Assembly (NCBI GenBank): GCA_021793295.1 | Contig: JAJYTA010000007.1 | Coordinates: 1-59,745, forward strand | Direction of reading: 5' to 3' | DNA from: Actinomycetes bacterium | GTDB taxonomy: Bacteria > Actinomycetota > Actinomycetes > Jiangellales > Jiangellaceae | DNA: 59,745 nucleotides | Shown here: positions 28,639-37,875 of the stretch, in pieces | Numbering within the stretch: the first letter of the stretch is position 1 | Layout: each line of letters starts with the position of its first letter | Position numbers and translations under genes: made by a program | Notes under the pieces: model-generated | What the model saw: only the letters and a program-made list of their open reading frames with translations | Databases searched by the model: none | Told to the model about the DNA's origin: nothing

Positions 28639-28850
28639 CGACGACTGGTGGTTCTGCTCGGCGGTGAAAGCCGCCGAGCGACGCAAGAGGGAACCCGGTG
28701 CGAGTCCGGGGCTGCCCCCGCAGCGGTCAACGAGAACGAAAGCCGCCATCGCACTGGGCCGGCCGGGCCTGGGAAGCGGCGGCGAGTAGGCGTGCACGAG
28801 CCCGCGCTCGGGTACGTGCTCGTGAGCCCGAAGACCTGCCGCCGGTGGCG
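28639..28850 (+). ncRNA. Cobalamin riboswitch
   Basis: The leader before metE contains the conserved cobalamin-aptamer core: GAGGGAACCCGGTGCGAGTC at 28687-28706, then CCGGGGCTGCCCCCGCAGCGGT to 28727, and the B12 box AGCCCGAAGACCTGCC at 28825-28840. A variable hairpin domain (GCACGAGCCCGCGCTCGGGT, then GTGCTCGTG) precedes the B12 box. Binding of cobalamin should close expression of the B12-independent methionine synthase, so that the B12-dependent enzyme is used when the vitamin is present. Boundaries are approximate. Confidence 0.95.
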
Positions 28851-28915
28851 CGTGCCGTCGGCGCGCGCCGGGCCGTCCGCGGCCCCACCACCTGCGCTCG
28901 CGAGGAGAGAGCCAC

Positions 28916-31201
28916 GTGACACCTGTTTCCGCATCCATCGGCGCCACCGTCCTGGGGTACCCGCGCATCGGCCCGCAGCGCGAACTCAAACGCGCGCTGG
29001 AAGACCACTGGGCCGGTCGTATTACCCAGGACGAGCTACACCGCGTCGCCGCCGACCTGCGTGCGCGCACCTGGCGCCGGTTGCTCGATCTCGGCCTGGA
29101 CAGCGTGCCGTCCAACACGTTCTCGCTCTACGACCAAACACTCGACGCGGCGGCGCTGGTCGGCGCCGTGCCGGAGCGATTCGCCACGCTCGGTCTCGAC
29201 GAGACCGCCACCTACTTCGCGATGGCCAGAGGCGCGACAGCGGTCGCACCGCTGGAGATGACGAAGTGGTTCGACACCAACTACCACTACCTGGTGCCCG
29301 AGATCGGCCCGCAGACCACGTTCCGGCTGGCCGGAGACAAGCCGATCGCGGAGTACCGGGAAGCCCGTGACCAGGGCATCGACACCCGCCCGGTCCTCCT
29401 GGGACCGGCGACGCTCCTGCTGCTGTCCAAGCCGTCCGACGACGCGCCGGCCGGTTTCCGGCCCATCGACCGGCTCGACGAACTCGTCGAGATCTACGTC
29501 GACCTACTCGGCGCGCTCGCCGAAGCAGGGGCGAGCTGGGTTCAGCTGGACGAGCCGGCCTACGTCGGTGATCGCTCGGCGGACGAGATCGCCGCGCTGC
29601 GCCGAGCCTACGACCGCCTGGGCGGGCTGACGAACCGGCCGAAGATCTTCGTCGCCTCGTACTTCGGTGATCTCGGTCCGGCCCTGCCGGCCCTGGCCAG
29701 CGCTCCGGTCGAAGCGCTCGGCGTCGACCTCGTCGCAGGCTCAGGCGCGACGTCTCTTGTCGACGTGGCCGGGCTGAGCGAGAAAACCCTGGTCGCCGGC
29801 GTCGTCGACGGTCGCAACATCTGGCGCAGCGACCTCGATGCCGCGCTCGCCCAGCTGGAACAGGTGCGCGCGGTGGCCGACGACGTCGCCGTCAGCACGT
29901 CGTGCTCGCTACTGCACGTCCCCTACGACGTCGACGGCGAGACCAAGCTCGACCGCCGGCTGAAGTCGTGGCTGGCTTTCGCCGAGCAGAAGGTGGCCGA
30001 GGTCGCCACGCTCGCGCGCGGCCTGCGTGAAGGCCGCGGCTCCATCACCGCGGCGCTGGAGTCCACCCGGGCCGCGCTCGCCGACCGTGCCGCGGCACCT
30101 GGCGTCGTCGACGAGCGGGTCCGCACCCGGCTCGGTCGCGTCACCAGTGCCGAGCTGCAGCGCGGCGACTACGCGACGCGCCGCGAGAGCCAGCAGGCCG
30201 TGCTCGGCCTGCCGCCGCTACCGACCACGACCATCGGCTCGTTCCCGCAGACCAGCGACATCCGGGCAGCGCGAGCAGCGTTCACCAACGGCCGCATCGA
30301 CGAAGACGAGTACACCGCCCGCATGCGGGCAGAGATCGAACGCGTCATCCGGCTCCAGGAGCGTCTCGGGCTCGACGTGCTGGTCCACGGGGAACCCGAG
30401 CGCAACGACATGGTCCAGTACTTCGCCGAGCACTTCGACGGCTTCGCCGTCACCACGAACGGCTGGGTGCAGTCGTACGGCTCGCGCTGCGTGCGCCCGC
30501 CGATCCTGTTCGGCGACGTGTCGCGCCCGGCCCCGGTCACGGTGGACTGGGCCACCTACGCCCAGTCGCTCACCGACCGTCCGGTCAAGGGCATGCTCAC
30601 CGGCCCGGTCACCATCCTCGCGTGGTCGTTCGTCCGCGACGATCAGCCGCTGGGCGACACCGCGCGGCAGGTCGCGCTGGCCATTCGCGACGAGACGGTG
30701 GATCTGGAGCAGGCCGGCATCCGGATCATCCAGGTCGACGAGCCGGCCCTGCGCGAGCTGTTGCCGCTGCGCTCGGCCGACCACGACGCGTACTTGACGT
30801 GGTCGGTCGACGCCTTCCGGTTGGCCACCTCCGGCGTCGCCGACTCCACGCAGATCCACACCCACCTGTGCTACTCGGAGTTCGGTGACGTCGTCGCGGC
30901 GATCGACGGCCTGGGCGCCGATGTGACGAGCATCGAAGCAGCGCGCTCACGGATGGAGATCCTGCCGGACGTGGCCGCCTCCGGCTTCGCGCGCGGCATC
31001 GGCCCGGGCGTGTACGACATCCACTCGCCTCGAGTGCCCGACACCGACGAGATCGAGGTGCTGCTCAAGGCAGCACTGGAGGCCGTGCCCGCCGACCGGC
31101 TGTGGGCCAATCCCGACTGCGGGCTGAAGACGCGCAGCTACGAGCAGGTGGAACCGGCGCTGACGGCGATGGTGGCCGCAGTGCACCGGGTACGTCCCTG
31201 A
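28916..31201 (+). CDS. metE: Cobalamin-independent methionine synthase MetE
   Basis: A 761-residue MetE, the usual length. It transfers a methyl group from 5-methyltetrahydropteroyltri-glutamate to homocysteine. The N-terminal barrel begins [20 protein letters not shown]; the catalytic C-terminal barrel shows [24 protein letters not shown] and the zinc ligands in [12 protein letters not shown] and [12 protein letters not shown] 28916 follows GGAGAG at good spacing. The cobalamin riboswitch in front means it is repressed by vitamin B12. Confidence 0.97.
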   Translation: MTPVSASIGATVLGYPRIGPQRELKRALEDHWAGRITQDELHRVAADLRARTWRRLLDLGLDSVPSNTFSLYDQTLDAAALVGAVPERFATLGLDETATYFAMARGATAVAPLEMTKWFDTNYHYLVPEIGPQTTFRLAGDKPIAEYREARDQGIDTRPVLLGPATLLLLSKPSDDAPAGFRPIDRLDELVEIYVDLLGALAEAGASWVQLDEPAYVGDRSADEIAALRRAYDRLGGLTNRPKIFVASYFGDLGPALPALASAPVEALGVDLVAGSGATSLVDVAGLSEKTLVAGVVDGRNIWRSDLDAALAQLEQVRAVADDVAVSTSCSLLHVPYDVDGETKLDRRLKSWLAFAEQKVAEVATLARGLREGRGSITAALESTRAALADRAAAPGVVDERVRTRLGRVTSAELQRGDYATRRESQQAVLGLPPLPTTTIGSFPQTSDIRAARAAFTNGRIDEDEYTARMRAEIERVIRLQERLGLDVLVHGEPERNDMVQYFAEHFDGFAVTTNGWVQSYGSRCVRPPILFGDVSRPAPVTVDWATYAQSLTDRPVKGMLTGPVTILAWSFVRDDQPLGDTARQVALAIRDETVDLEQAGIRIIQVDEPALRELLPLRSADHDAYLTWSVDAFRLATSGVADSTQIHTHLCYSEFGDVVAAIDGLGADVTSIEAARSRMEILPDVAASGFARGIGPGVYDIHSPRVPDTDEIEVLLKAALEAVPADRLWANPDCGLKTRSYEQVEPALTAMVAAVHRVRP

Positions 31202-31205
31202 ACCG

Positions 31206-32141
31206 TCAGGCCAGCTGATCCAGCGCGGCCAGGTCGGCCGGCGTGGGGCGCCAGGCCAGCGCCCCGACGTTCGCCTCGACCTGCGCCGCGCTGGTCACGC
31301 CGGCGATGACCGAGGCCACCCCCGGCTGCGCCGCGAGCCCGGCGATCGCCACGTCGAGAAGACCGACCCCGCGTTCGGCGGCGTATCGTTCCAGCGCCTC
31401 GATCCGGTCGAAGTCGGCGTCGCGGAGCCGGGCGGCCTGACGGGGCTCGGCGAGCCGCGTGCCGGCCGGCGCCGGCTCGTCACGCCGGTACTTGCCGGTG
31501 AGCAGGCCGTACTCCAACGGGTAGTACGGCAGCAGCCCGACACCGGCCCGTGCGGCGGCCGGCATCAGCTCGGCCTCGGCCGATCGGTCGTACAGGGAGT
31601 ACTTGTTCTGTGCACTGATGAACCGCTCGTAGCCGCTGCTGCGAGCCGTCCAGTCGGCGTCGACGACCTGCCAGGCCGCGAAGTTCGACGACCCCACGTA
31701 CCGGACCTTGCCCTCGGCGACGAGCTCGCTGAGGGCGGCCAGCGTCTCCTCGATCGGCGTGTTGGGGTCCGGCGTGTGCATCTGGTACAGGTCGATCCAG
31801 TCGGTGCCGAGTCGGCGCAGACTGGCTTCCACGGCCTTGCGGATGTAGCGCCGCGACCCTCGCACGCCCCAGTCGGGGCCGTTGGCGCCGTGGGTGTCCA
31901 TGCCGAACTTCGTGGCGACGATGACGTCCTCGCGGCGCTGGCCCAGCGCCGCACCCAACAGCGTCTCGCTCTCGCCGAAACCGTAGGTGTCGGCGGTGTC
32001 GAAGAGCGTGACTCCGAGATCGACCGCGCGGTGGACCAGCTCGGTGGTGGTCTCGGCGTCGATGCGCCAACCGAAGGCGTTGCAGCCGATGCCGACCGCC
32101 GACACCGTCAAACCGGAGTCGCCGAGCTGGCGATAGGTCAT
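31206..32141 (-). CDS. Aldo/keto reductase
   Basis: A 311-residue NADPH-dependent oxidoreductase of the aldo/keto reductase fold. The catalytic tetrad can be seen: D48 and Y53 in FDTADTYGFGESE, K78 in IVATKFG, and the histidine in LYQMHTPDPNTP. EALERYAAERGVGLLDVAIA is the usual cofactor-end region. ATG 32141 (MTYRQLGDSGLTVSAVGIG) is the family-typical start; a GTG three codons upstream is possible. It is convergent with metE, five bases apart. Substrate unknown. Confidence 0.9.
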   Translation of the reverse strand: MTYRQLGDSGLTVSAVGIGCNAFGWRIDAETTTELVHRAVDLGVTLFDTADTYGFGESETLLGAALGQRREDVIVATKFGMDTHGANGPDWGVRGSRRYIRKAVEASLRRLGTDWIDLYQMHTPDPNTPIEETLAALSELVAEGKVRYVGSSNFAAWQVVDADWTARSSGYERFISAQNKYSLYDRSAEAELMPAAARAGVGLLPYYPLEYGLLTGKYRRDEPAPAGTRLAEPRQAARLRDADFDRIEALERYAAERGVGLLDVAIAGLAAQPGVASVIAGVTSAAQVEANVGALAWRPTPADLAALDQLA

Positions 32142-32251
32142 GTCGGTCACGATCGTCGAGCCTATCCGGCCAGGCGTTCCGGCGCGTCGACCGTTTGATG
32201 CGTCATGGACGTGTGAAAACATGACGGAGATCGGATCGTCCACCCGGAGAA

Positions 32252-32707
32252 ATGGTCTTGCAATCCGCTCTGCGTGACTTCGCCACCTTGCTCGCGCGCA
32301 TCGGCATCGGCGCCGTCTTCATCGCTCACGGTTGGCAGAAGCTGGCGACGCTCGGCATCGACGCCGTCGCCGCCGGATTCGAGCAAGCCGACGTCCCCCT
32401 CCCCACGCTCGCGGCGTGGTGCGCCGCGCTGGTCGAACTGGTCGGCGGCGGGGCGCTGGTGCTCGGTGTGCTGACCCAGCTGGTCGGGGTGCTGCTGGCG
32501 CTGGACATGCTCGGCGCCTACTTCTTCGTGCACGCCGGCAACGGCCTGTTCGTCGATCAGGGCGGCGCGGAGCTGGTTCTCGCGCTCGGTGTGTCCAGCC
32601 TGCTGATCGCGGCGATCGGGGCGGGACGGGTCAGCGCCGACCACGCGATCGCGCAGGGCTTGATGCAGGGACGGCCGCGGGGTAGGTCCGGTACGCGTCG
32701 GTCCTGA
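32252..32707 (+). CDS. DoxX-family membrane protein
   Basis: A 151-residue protein with four hydrophobic helices and the DoxX pattern LLARIGIGAVFIAHGWQKLA, then ALVELVGGGALVLGVLTQLV. Characterised relatives act with thioredoxin-like or superoxide-related partners in Mycobacterium, but this is not shown here. ATG 32252. It is divergent from the aldo/keto reductase gene and convergent with lacI; a copy of the four-fold repeat lies 57 bases past its stop. Confidence 0.85.
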   Translation: MVLQSALRDFATLLARIGIGAVFIAHGWQKLATLGIDAVAAGFEQADVPLPTLAAWCAALVELVGGGALVLGVLTQLVGVLLALDMLGAYFFVHAGNGLFVDQGGAELVLALGVSSLLIAAIGAGRVSADHAIAQGLMQGRPRGRSGTRRS

Positions 32708-32763
32708 CGCGGCGCCGGGTCTCAGCTGCGGGTGCTGGGTCGCGGCTGCAGTCACGCCACCAT

Positions 32764-32834
32764 GCGTTCTGCAGCATCACCAGGCGTGCATGGGTGGTGG
32801 GGCAGGGATTCGCCTAGTGAACATGATCATTCAC
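32764..32834 (+). repeat. Intergenic repeat family A, copy 1
   Basis: About 70 bp matching the copies at 45.4, 49.2 and 56.5 kb. The blocks CATCACCAGGCGTGCA, TGGGTGGTGGGGCAGGG and CCTAG followed by the invariant GTGAACATGATCATT are shared. It lies between the convergent doxX and lacI genes, and its right end forms the last codons and stop of lacI. Confidence 0.85.
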
Positions 32835-33833
32835 ACCGGTGGTGCTTTCGCGGACCCGGAGGGTGAACGGGACCTCGATGCGTTCGGCCTTCGCGTCGCG
32901 GTCGGCGAGCCTACGCACGATGAGCCGCACCGCCTGTTCGGCGAGGAACGGAACGTCGGGCGCCACCGTGGTCAGCGACGGCGAGGAGTAGCGTCCGTCC
33001 TCGATGTCGTCGAATCCGGCCACCGCGATGTCGTCAGGAACCCGGTAACCACGCTCACGCAGCACGCGCAACGCGCCGAGCGCCATGAGGTCGTTGAAGC
33101 AGAACACGGCGTCCAACGGGCGGCCGCTGTCGAGGAGATCCGACATCGCCTGCGCGCCGCTGGCGCGGTGGTAGCGCAGCTGCGACACGATGATCGAGGG
33201 ATCGACGTCGATGCCTGCGGCGTCGAGCGCGGCTCGGTAGCCCCGGGCGCGCAGGCCACCGGTCCCGGCTCCCCGCTCGACGCCGACGGCGGCGATGTGC
33301 CGCCGCCCCAGGCCGATCAGATGCTCGGTGACCTCGCGGGCGGCGGCGACGTTGTCGATGGCGATGTGGTCGTGCCCGACCGGGTGTCCTCGTTCGCCGA
33401 GCAGGACCAACGGCGTGTCGGGTTCTCGCCGCGCTGCGACGTCGCGGGCCGGCGTGGCCATGGGGCTGAAGATGACGCCGTCGATCAGATGCGAGCCGAG
33501 GCGGTCGAGCACGATCTGCTCACGTTCGGGCTCGCCGAAGGTCTCCTCGATCAGGACGACCATTCCCTGCTCCTTGGCCACCGCGCCGATCGCCGAGGCG
33601 AGCGAGGCGAAGTAGGGCGAGGTGAGCTCGGGCAGAGCGATCGTGAGGAAGCCCGACCTGCCGTGCCGAAGGCTACGCGCGGTCAGGTTCGGCCGGTACC
33701 GCAGCTCCTCGATCGCCTTGAGCACCTTGGCGCGAGTCTTCTCGGTGACGTTGGGATGGTTGTTGATGACGTTGGAGACCGTCTTGAACGACACGCCGGC
33801 GCGGTCGGCGACGTCCTTCAACCGAGCTCCCAC
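32814..33833 (-). CDS. LacI-family repressor of the arabinan locus
   Basis: A 339-residue repressor. The N-terminal helix-turn-helix and hinge read RLKDVADRAGVSFKTVSNVI, then NNHPNVTEKTRAKV and RPNLTARSL. The periplasmic-binding-like effector domain follows (VFCFNDLMALGALRVL; DDIAVAGFDDIE). GTG 33833 has GAGGGGG upstream; earlier in-frame codons encode no domain. The final residues VNDHVH and the TAG stop lie inside repeat A copy 1, so the normal end of the protein is probably near RVRESTTG. It is divergent from the GH51 gene, with two direct-repeat sites between them, and probably controls that operon in response to an arabinose-type sugar. Confidence 0.92.
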   Translation of the reverse strand: MGARLKDVADRAGVSFKTVSNVINNHPNVTEKTRAKVLKAIEELRYRPNLTARSLRHGRSGFLTIALPELTSPYFASLASAIGAVAKEQGMVVLIEETFGEPEREQIVLDRLGSHLIDGVIFSPMATPARDVAARREPDTPLVLLGERGHPVGHDHIAIDNVAAAREVTEHLIGLGRRHIAAVGVERGAGTGGLRARGYRAALDAAGIDVDPSIIVSQLRYHRASGAQAMSDLLDSGRPLDAVFCFNDLMALGALRVLRERGYRVPDDIAVAGFDDIEDGRYSSPSLTTVAPDVPFLAEQAVRLIVRRLADRDAKAERIEVPFTLRVRESTTGVNDHVH

Positions 33834-33973
33834 GCTGCACCCCCTCACGTCGGTGTCCTCAGTGACTCTGCCAGTCACGCCCGGCTCGTTGCAGGCCCAT
33901 TTTCGCCTTCGCCGGGCCAGTGGCCGGTTGCGGCACGCTGAGAAACGAAACGGCAACGAAGCTTCCACTCCTA

Positions 33974-34015
33974 GGTTATCCGTTGTAAAACTAGTCGCAC
34001 GGTTATCCGTTGTAA
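33974..34015. promoter_or_regulatory. Twin candidate LacI operators
   Basis: GGTTATCCGTTGTAA occurs twice in direct orientation (33974-33988 and 34001-34015), 27 bp apart, in the lacI-GH51 intergenic region. TTAT-CCG-TTGTAA has the central CG and flanking A/T of LacI-family sites, although it is only partly palindromic. The sites lie 140-180 bases before the lacI start and 43-84 bases before the GH51 start. They are probable repressor sites. Confidence 0.6.
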
Positions 34016-34057
34016 GGACTTCGACCACAGGATTTCTGGATAAGGGCCAGGTGCAGC

Positions 34058-35590
34058 GTGTACGACGTCAAGGTCGAGCTGGATCCCGCGTTCGCGGTCG
34101 GTCAGGTGGGCGAACGCCTGTTCGGCACGTTCGTCGAGCACATGGGCCGATGCGTGTACGGCGGCATCTTCGAACCCGACCACCCCACCGCCGACGAGCA
34201 CGGATTCCGCCGCGACGTGGCCGAGCTGGTCCGCGAGCTCGGTGTCACCACGGTGCGCTACCCCGGCGGCAACTTCGTGTCCGGGTACCGGTGGGAGGAC
34301 GGCGTCGGCCCGCTCGACGAGCGTCCGCGCCGCCTCGACCTGGCTTGGCGCGCGATCGAACCCAACACCGTCGGCGTCGACGAGTTCTGCCGATGGGCCC
34401 GCGAGCTCGACATCGACCCGATCATGGCGGTCAACCTCGGGACGCGAGGCGTCAGCGCCGCCGTCGACCTGCTCCAGTACTGCAACTTCGGTGCCGGGAC
34501 CACGACGCTGGCCGACCGCCGGGTCGCGCACGGGCACAAGGATCCGCACGCCATCGGCACGTGGTGTCTCGGCAACGAGATGGACGGCCCCTGGCAGATG
34601 GGCCACAAGACCGCCGACGAGTACGGCCGGCTCGCCGCCGAGACCGCTCGCGCGATGCGCCGCGCCGACCCGGACATCGAGCTCGTCGTGTGCGGCAGCT
34701 CGAACTCCGACATGCCGACGTTCGGCACCTGGGAACGCGTCGTGCTCGAGCACACCTACGACCTGGTCGATCACATCTCGCTGCACAACTACTACGAACC
34801 CGTCGACGGCGACATCGACAGCTTCCTGACCTCATCGGAAAGCATGCGCCGCTCGATCGGCGCGATCGCGTCCACGGCCGACCACGTGGCCGCGGCCACC
34901 CGCAGCCGTAAGCAGCTGACCATCTCCTTCGACGAGTGGAACGTCTGGTATCAGTCCCGATTCCCCGGCGAGCTGGGCCTCGAGGTGCGCGACGGCGGAG
35001 CACTGATCGAAGACACCTACAGCGTCACCGACGCCGTCGTCGTCGGTGACCTGCTGATGGCGCTGCTCGACAACTGCGACCGCGTCGCCATCGCCTGCCA
35101 GGCCCAACTGGTCAACGTCATCGCGCCGATCCGGACCGAGCCCGGCGGCCCCGCCTGGCGGCAGAGCATCTTCCACCCGTTCGCGCTGACCGCGCGGCAC
35201 GCCGGCGGGACCGTACTGCGCAGCGCGCTACGCACCCCGATGCTGTCCACCAGTGCCCACGGCGACGTCCCCGCCACCCGGGTCACCGCCGTGCACCACC
35301 CCGACCGCGGCGAGCTCGTCATCCTCGCAGCGAACCGCGACCGGATGAACCCGGCCCGCCTGAGCGTCGGGTTGCGGGGATTCGACCCCCGCGGGGCCGG
35401 CTCGATCACCCTCACCGAGCACCTGTCGATCAGCGATGACGACCCGAACGCCACCAACTCCGCCGAGCAACCCGACCGCGTCGTCCCGCGGCCGGCCTCG
35501 GGCACGACCGTCGCCGACCATGAGCTGAGCGCCACCCTGCCGCCCCAGTCCTGGCACGTCATCCGACTCAGCTACGCGCCCGGCGCGTGA
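34058..35590 (+). CDS. Alpha-L-arabinofuranosidase, GH51
   Basis: A 510-residue GH51 retaining exo-arabinofuranosidase, which removes terminal arabinofuranose from arabinan, arabinoxylan and arabino-oligosaccharides. Key features are RLFGTFVEHMGRCVYGGIFE, VRYPGGNFVSGYRWEDGVGP, the acid/base E174 in CLGNEMDGPWQ and the nucleophile E293 in ISFDEWNVWY. A C-terminal beta domain follows. No signal peptide, so it works on imported oligosaccharides. GTG 34058; the ribosome-binding site is weak. It is the first gene of the operon controlled by the twin sites. Confidence 0.94.
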   Translation: MYDVKVELDPAFAVGQVGERLFGTFVEHMGRCVYGGIFEPDHPTADEHGFRRDVAELVRELGVTTVRYPGGNFVSGYRWEDGVGPLDERPRRLDLAWRAIEPNTVGVDEFCRWARELDIDPIMAVNLGTRGVSAAVDLLQYCNFGAGTTTLADRRVAHGHKDPHAIGTWCLGNEMDGPWQMGHKTADEYGRLAAETARAMRRADPDIELVVCGSSNSDMPTFGTWERVVLEHTYDLVDHISLHNYYEPVDGDIDSFLTSSESMRRSIGAIASTADHVAAATRSRKQLTISFDEWNVWYQSRFPGELGLEVRDGGALIEDTYSVTDAVVVGDLLMALLDNCDRVAIACQAQLVNVIAPIRTEPGGPAWRQSIFHPFALTARHAGGTVLRSALRTPMLSTSAHGDVPATRVTAVHHPDRGELVILAANRDRMNPARLSVGLRGFDPRGAGSITLTEHLSISDDDPNATNSAEQPDRVVPRPASGTTVADHELSATLPPQSWHVIRLSYAPGA

Positions 35591-35619
35591 ACCGGAACCC
35601 ACCCTGCGAAGGAGCAGCC

Positions 35620-36966
35620 ATGAACGCGACCCATCCCCCGTTGAACACCCTGTCTCGCAGACGATTTCTCACCGCCACCGGCATGATCGGCGCTGGCGCC
35701 GTCCTGAGTGCCTGCGGGGGCGGCTCGAACGCGCCGGGAGCGCAGCCGGAATCCGGTGGCGGCGGCGCCAGCGGTTACGACGGGCCCGACGTCGAGCTGG
35801 CGTTCTGGAACGGCTTCACCGGCGGCGACGGGCCGGTCATGCAGAAACTCGTCGACACGTTCAACGCCGAGCATCCGAACATCACCGTGAAGATGACGGT
35901 GATGGAGTGGGCGGACTACTACGCCAAGATCCCCTCGGCCGTCTCGTCGGGCAACGGGCCGGACGTCGGCATCATGCACCTCGACTCCGTCCCGACCAAC
36001 GCCGCCCGCAACGTCATCGTCCCGCTCGACGACGTCGCCGATGCGCTCGGGCTGCAGAAATCCGATTTCGCCGAGATCGTGTGGGACGCCGGCGTGTACG
36101 AGGGGCAGCGGTTCGGCATCCCGCTCGACGTGCACCCGCTGGGGTTCTTCTACAACAAGACCGTCATGGAGTCCGCGGGCCTCGATCCGGAGAATCCGCC
36201 GATGGACCACGACTCCTACATGGCGGCGCTGGAGCAGTTGAAGTCCGCCGGGATCGAAGGCCACTGGATGTCGCCGCACCCGTTCACCGGCGGGCAGACC
36301 CTGCAGTCGCTGATCTGGCAGTTCGGCGGCCAGCTGTTCAGCGACGACGGCACCGAGGCGACGTGGCACGAAGAGCCCGGCGTCAAGGCCCTGACCTGGA
36401 TGGTCGACGCTATCAAGACTGGCTACAGCCCCACCGACGTCGGGCAGGACGCCGATGCCATCGCGCTGCAAAACGGCAAGACCGCCTTCAACTGGAACGG
36501 CATCTGGCACATCAACACCCTGAAGGAAGTGCCGAACCTCGACTGGGGCGTGGCGCCGCTGCCCAACATCGGTGGCGAGCAGGCCGCCTGGGCCGGATCG
36601 CACAATTTCGTGCTCCCCAAGCAGCGCACCCCGGACGAGAACCGGCTCACCGCCGCCCGAGTGTTCATCAACTGGGTCAGCCAGCAGTCGCTGGCCTGGG
36701 CCGAGGGCGGCCAGGTGCCCGCCCGCAACTCCGTGCGCGAGTCCGCCGAGTTCGAAGCGCTGCCGGAACAGTCGACGCTGGCCGAGCAGGTCGACTACCT
36801 GCGCTTCCCGCCGCCGATTCCCGGCATCGACGACGCCTTCGCCGACTTCGACCAGGCGCTCAACGAGGCGGTGTTGTTGACCAAGGAGCCCGCCCAGGCG
36901 CTGTCCGACGCGGCCGAACGCGCGAACAAGAAGCTGGAAGAGAACCGGAAGAAATACGGGGAGTGA
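35620..36966 (+). CDS. Sugar ABC substrate-binding lipoprotein, importer A
   Basis: A 448-residue CUT1 solute-binding protein. The signal is of Tat type (SRRRFLTATGMIGAGAVLSAC), with the lipobox LSAC. The mature part begins with a Gly/Ser linker, then DVELAFWNGFTGGDGPVMQ. ATG 35620 follows GAAGGAG at five bases; the gene starts 29 bases past the GH51 stop and is in the same transcript. Context points to arabino-oligosaccharides as cargo. Confidence 0.92.
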   Translation: MNATHPPLNTLSRRRFLTATGMIGAGAVLSACGGGSNAPGAQPESGGGGASGYDGPDVELAFWNGFTGGDGPVMQKLVDTFNAEHPNITVKMTVMEWADYYAKIPSAVSSGNGPDVGIMHLDSVPTNAARNVIVPLDDVADALGLQKSDFAEIVWDAGVYEGQRFGIPLDVHPLGFFYNKTVMESAGLDPENPPMDHDSYMAALEQLKSAGIEGHWMSPHPFTGGQTLQSLIWQFGGQLFSDDGTEATWHEEPGVKALTWMVDAIKTGYSPTDVGQDADAIALQNGKTAFNWNGIWHINTLKEVPNLDWGVAPLPNIGGEQAAWAGSHNFVLPKQRTPDENRLTAARVFINWVSQQSLAWAEGGQVPARNSVRESAEFEALPEQSTLAEQVDYLRFPPPIPGIDDAFADFDQALNEAVLLTKEPAQALSDAAERANKKLEENRKKYGE

Positions 36967-36969
36967 CCC

Positions 36970-37875
36970 GTGGCGAGTTCGCCCCCGAGAATCCGCCGCT
37001 ACGCGCCGTGGACGCCGTATGCGTTCATGGCCCCGTTCCTGCTCATCTTCCTCACCTTCGTGGGGTTCCCGGCCGTGATGGGGCTGTGGATCAGCCTGCA
37101 CGACTGGGACTACATGCTGGAGGCGAAGCCGTTCGTCGGCTTCGACAACTACCTCGTCCTGTTCGACTCGTCGTCAGCGGCGTTCGAGATGTTCTGGAAC
37201 GGCATGCGCGCCACCGGCATCTTCACCGTCGCCAGCGTGCCGTTCCTGGTCGCCATCCCGTTGGCGCTGGCGGTCCTGCTGAACCGGCGGTTCAAGGGCC
37301 GCACGTTCTTCCGCGCGGTGTTCTTCATGCCCTACGTGCTGGGCGTCGCGGTGGTCGGCTTGTTGTTCCGGTTCATCCTCGATCCCAACATCGGCATCGT
37401 GAACGGGTTGACCGGCTGGTCGATCCCGTGGATCACCGCGCAGCCGTGGGCCTGGATCAGCCTCGTGGCGATGACGGTGTGGTGGACGTTGGGCTTCAAC
37501 ACGGTCATCTACATCGCCGGCCTCCAGGACATTCCGACCGAGCTCTACGACGCGGCCAAGGTCGACGGCGCATCGGCGTGGCAGCAGTTCCGCCACGTCA
37601 CGCTGCCCGGGATGCGGATGGTGATGATCTTCGTGGTGACGATCACCGTGCTCGCTTCAGCCAACATGTTCGGCCAGGCCGACCTGGTCACGAACGGCGG
37701 CCCCGGTGATTCCACCCGCACGGCCCTGATGGTGTTTCTCGACGAAGGCCTCGGCGCGTTCCGCATGGGCAGCGCCGCGGCGATGTCGTACCTGCTGGCC
37801 GTGGTTCTCGGGCTCGTCTCGATCATCAACGTCCTCGCCATGCGAGAGAGAAGGAGGCCGAAATGGCGCTCCTGA
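36970..37875 (+). CDS. Sugar ABC permease, importer A (MalF type)
   Basis: A 301-residue permease with six helices. The coupling loop is YDAAKVDGASAWQQFRHVTLPG. GTG 36970 lies three bases past the binding-protein stop, and the C-terminus overlaps the next permease by 13 bases, showing tight operon structure. It pairs with the next gene to form the channel. Confidence 0.91.
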   Translation: MASSPPRIRRYAPWTPYAFMAPFLLIFLTFVGFPAVMGLWISLHDWDYMLEAKPFVGFDNYLVLFDSSSAAFEMFWNGMRATGIFTVASVPFLVAIPLALAVLLNRRFKGRTFFRAVFFMPYVLGVAVVGLLFRFILDPNIGIVNGLTGWSIPWITAQPWAWISLVAMTVWWTLGFNTVIYIAGLQDIPTELYDAAKVDGASAWQQFRHVTLPGMRMVMIFVVTITVLASANMFGQADLVTNGGPGDSTRTALMVFLDEGLGAFRMGSAAAMSYLLAVVLGLVSIINVLAMRERRRPKWRS

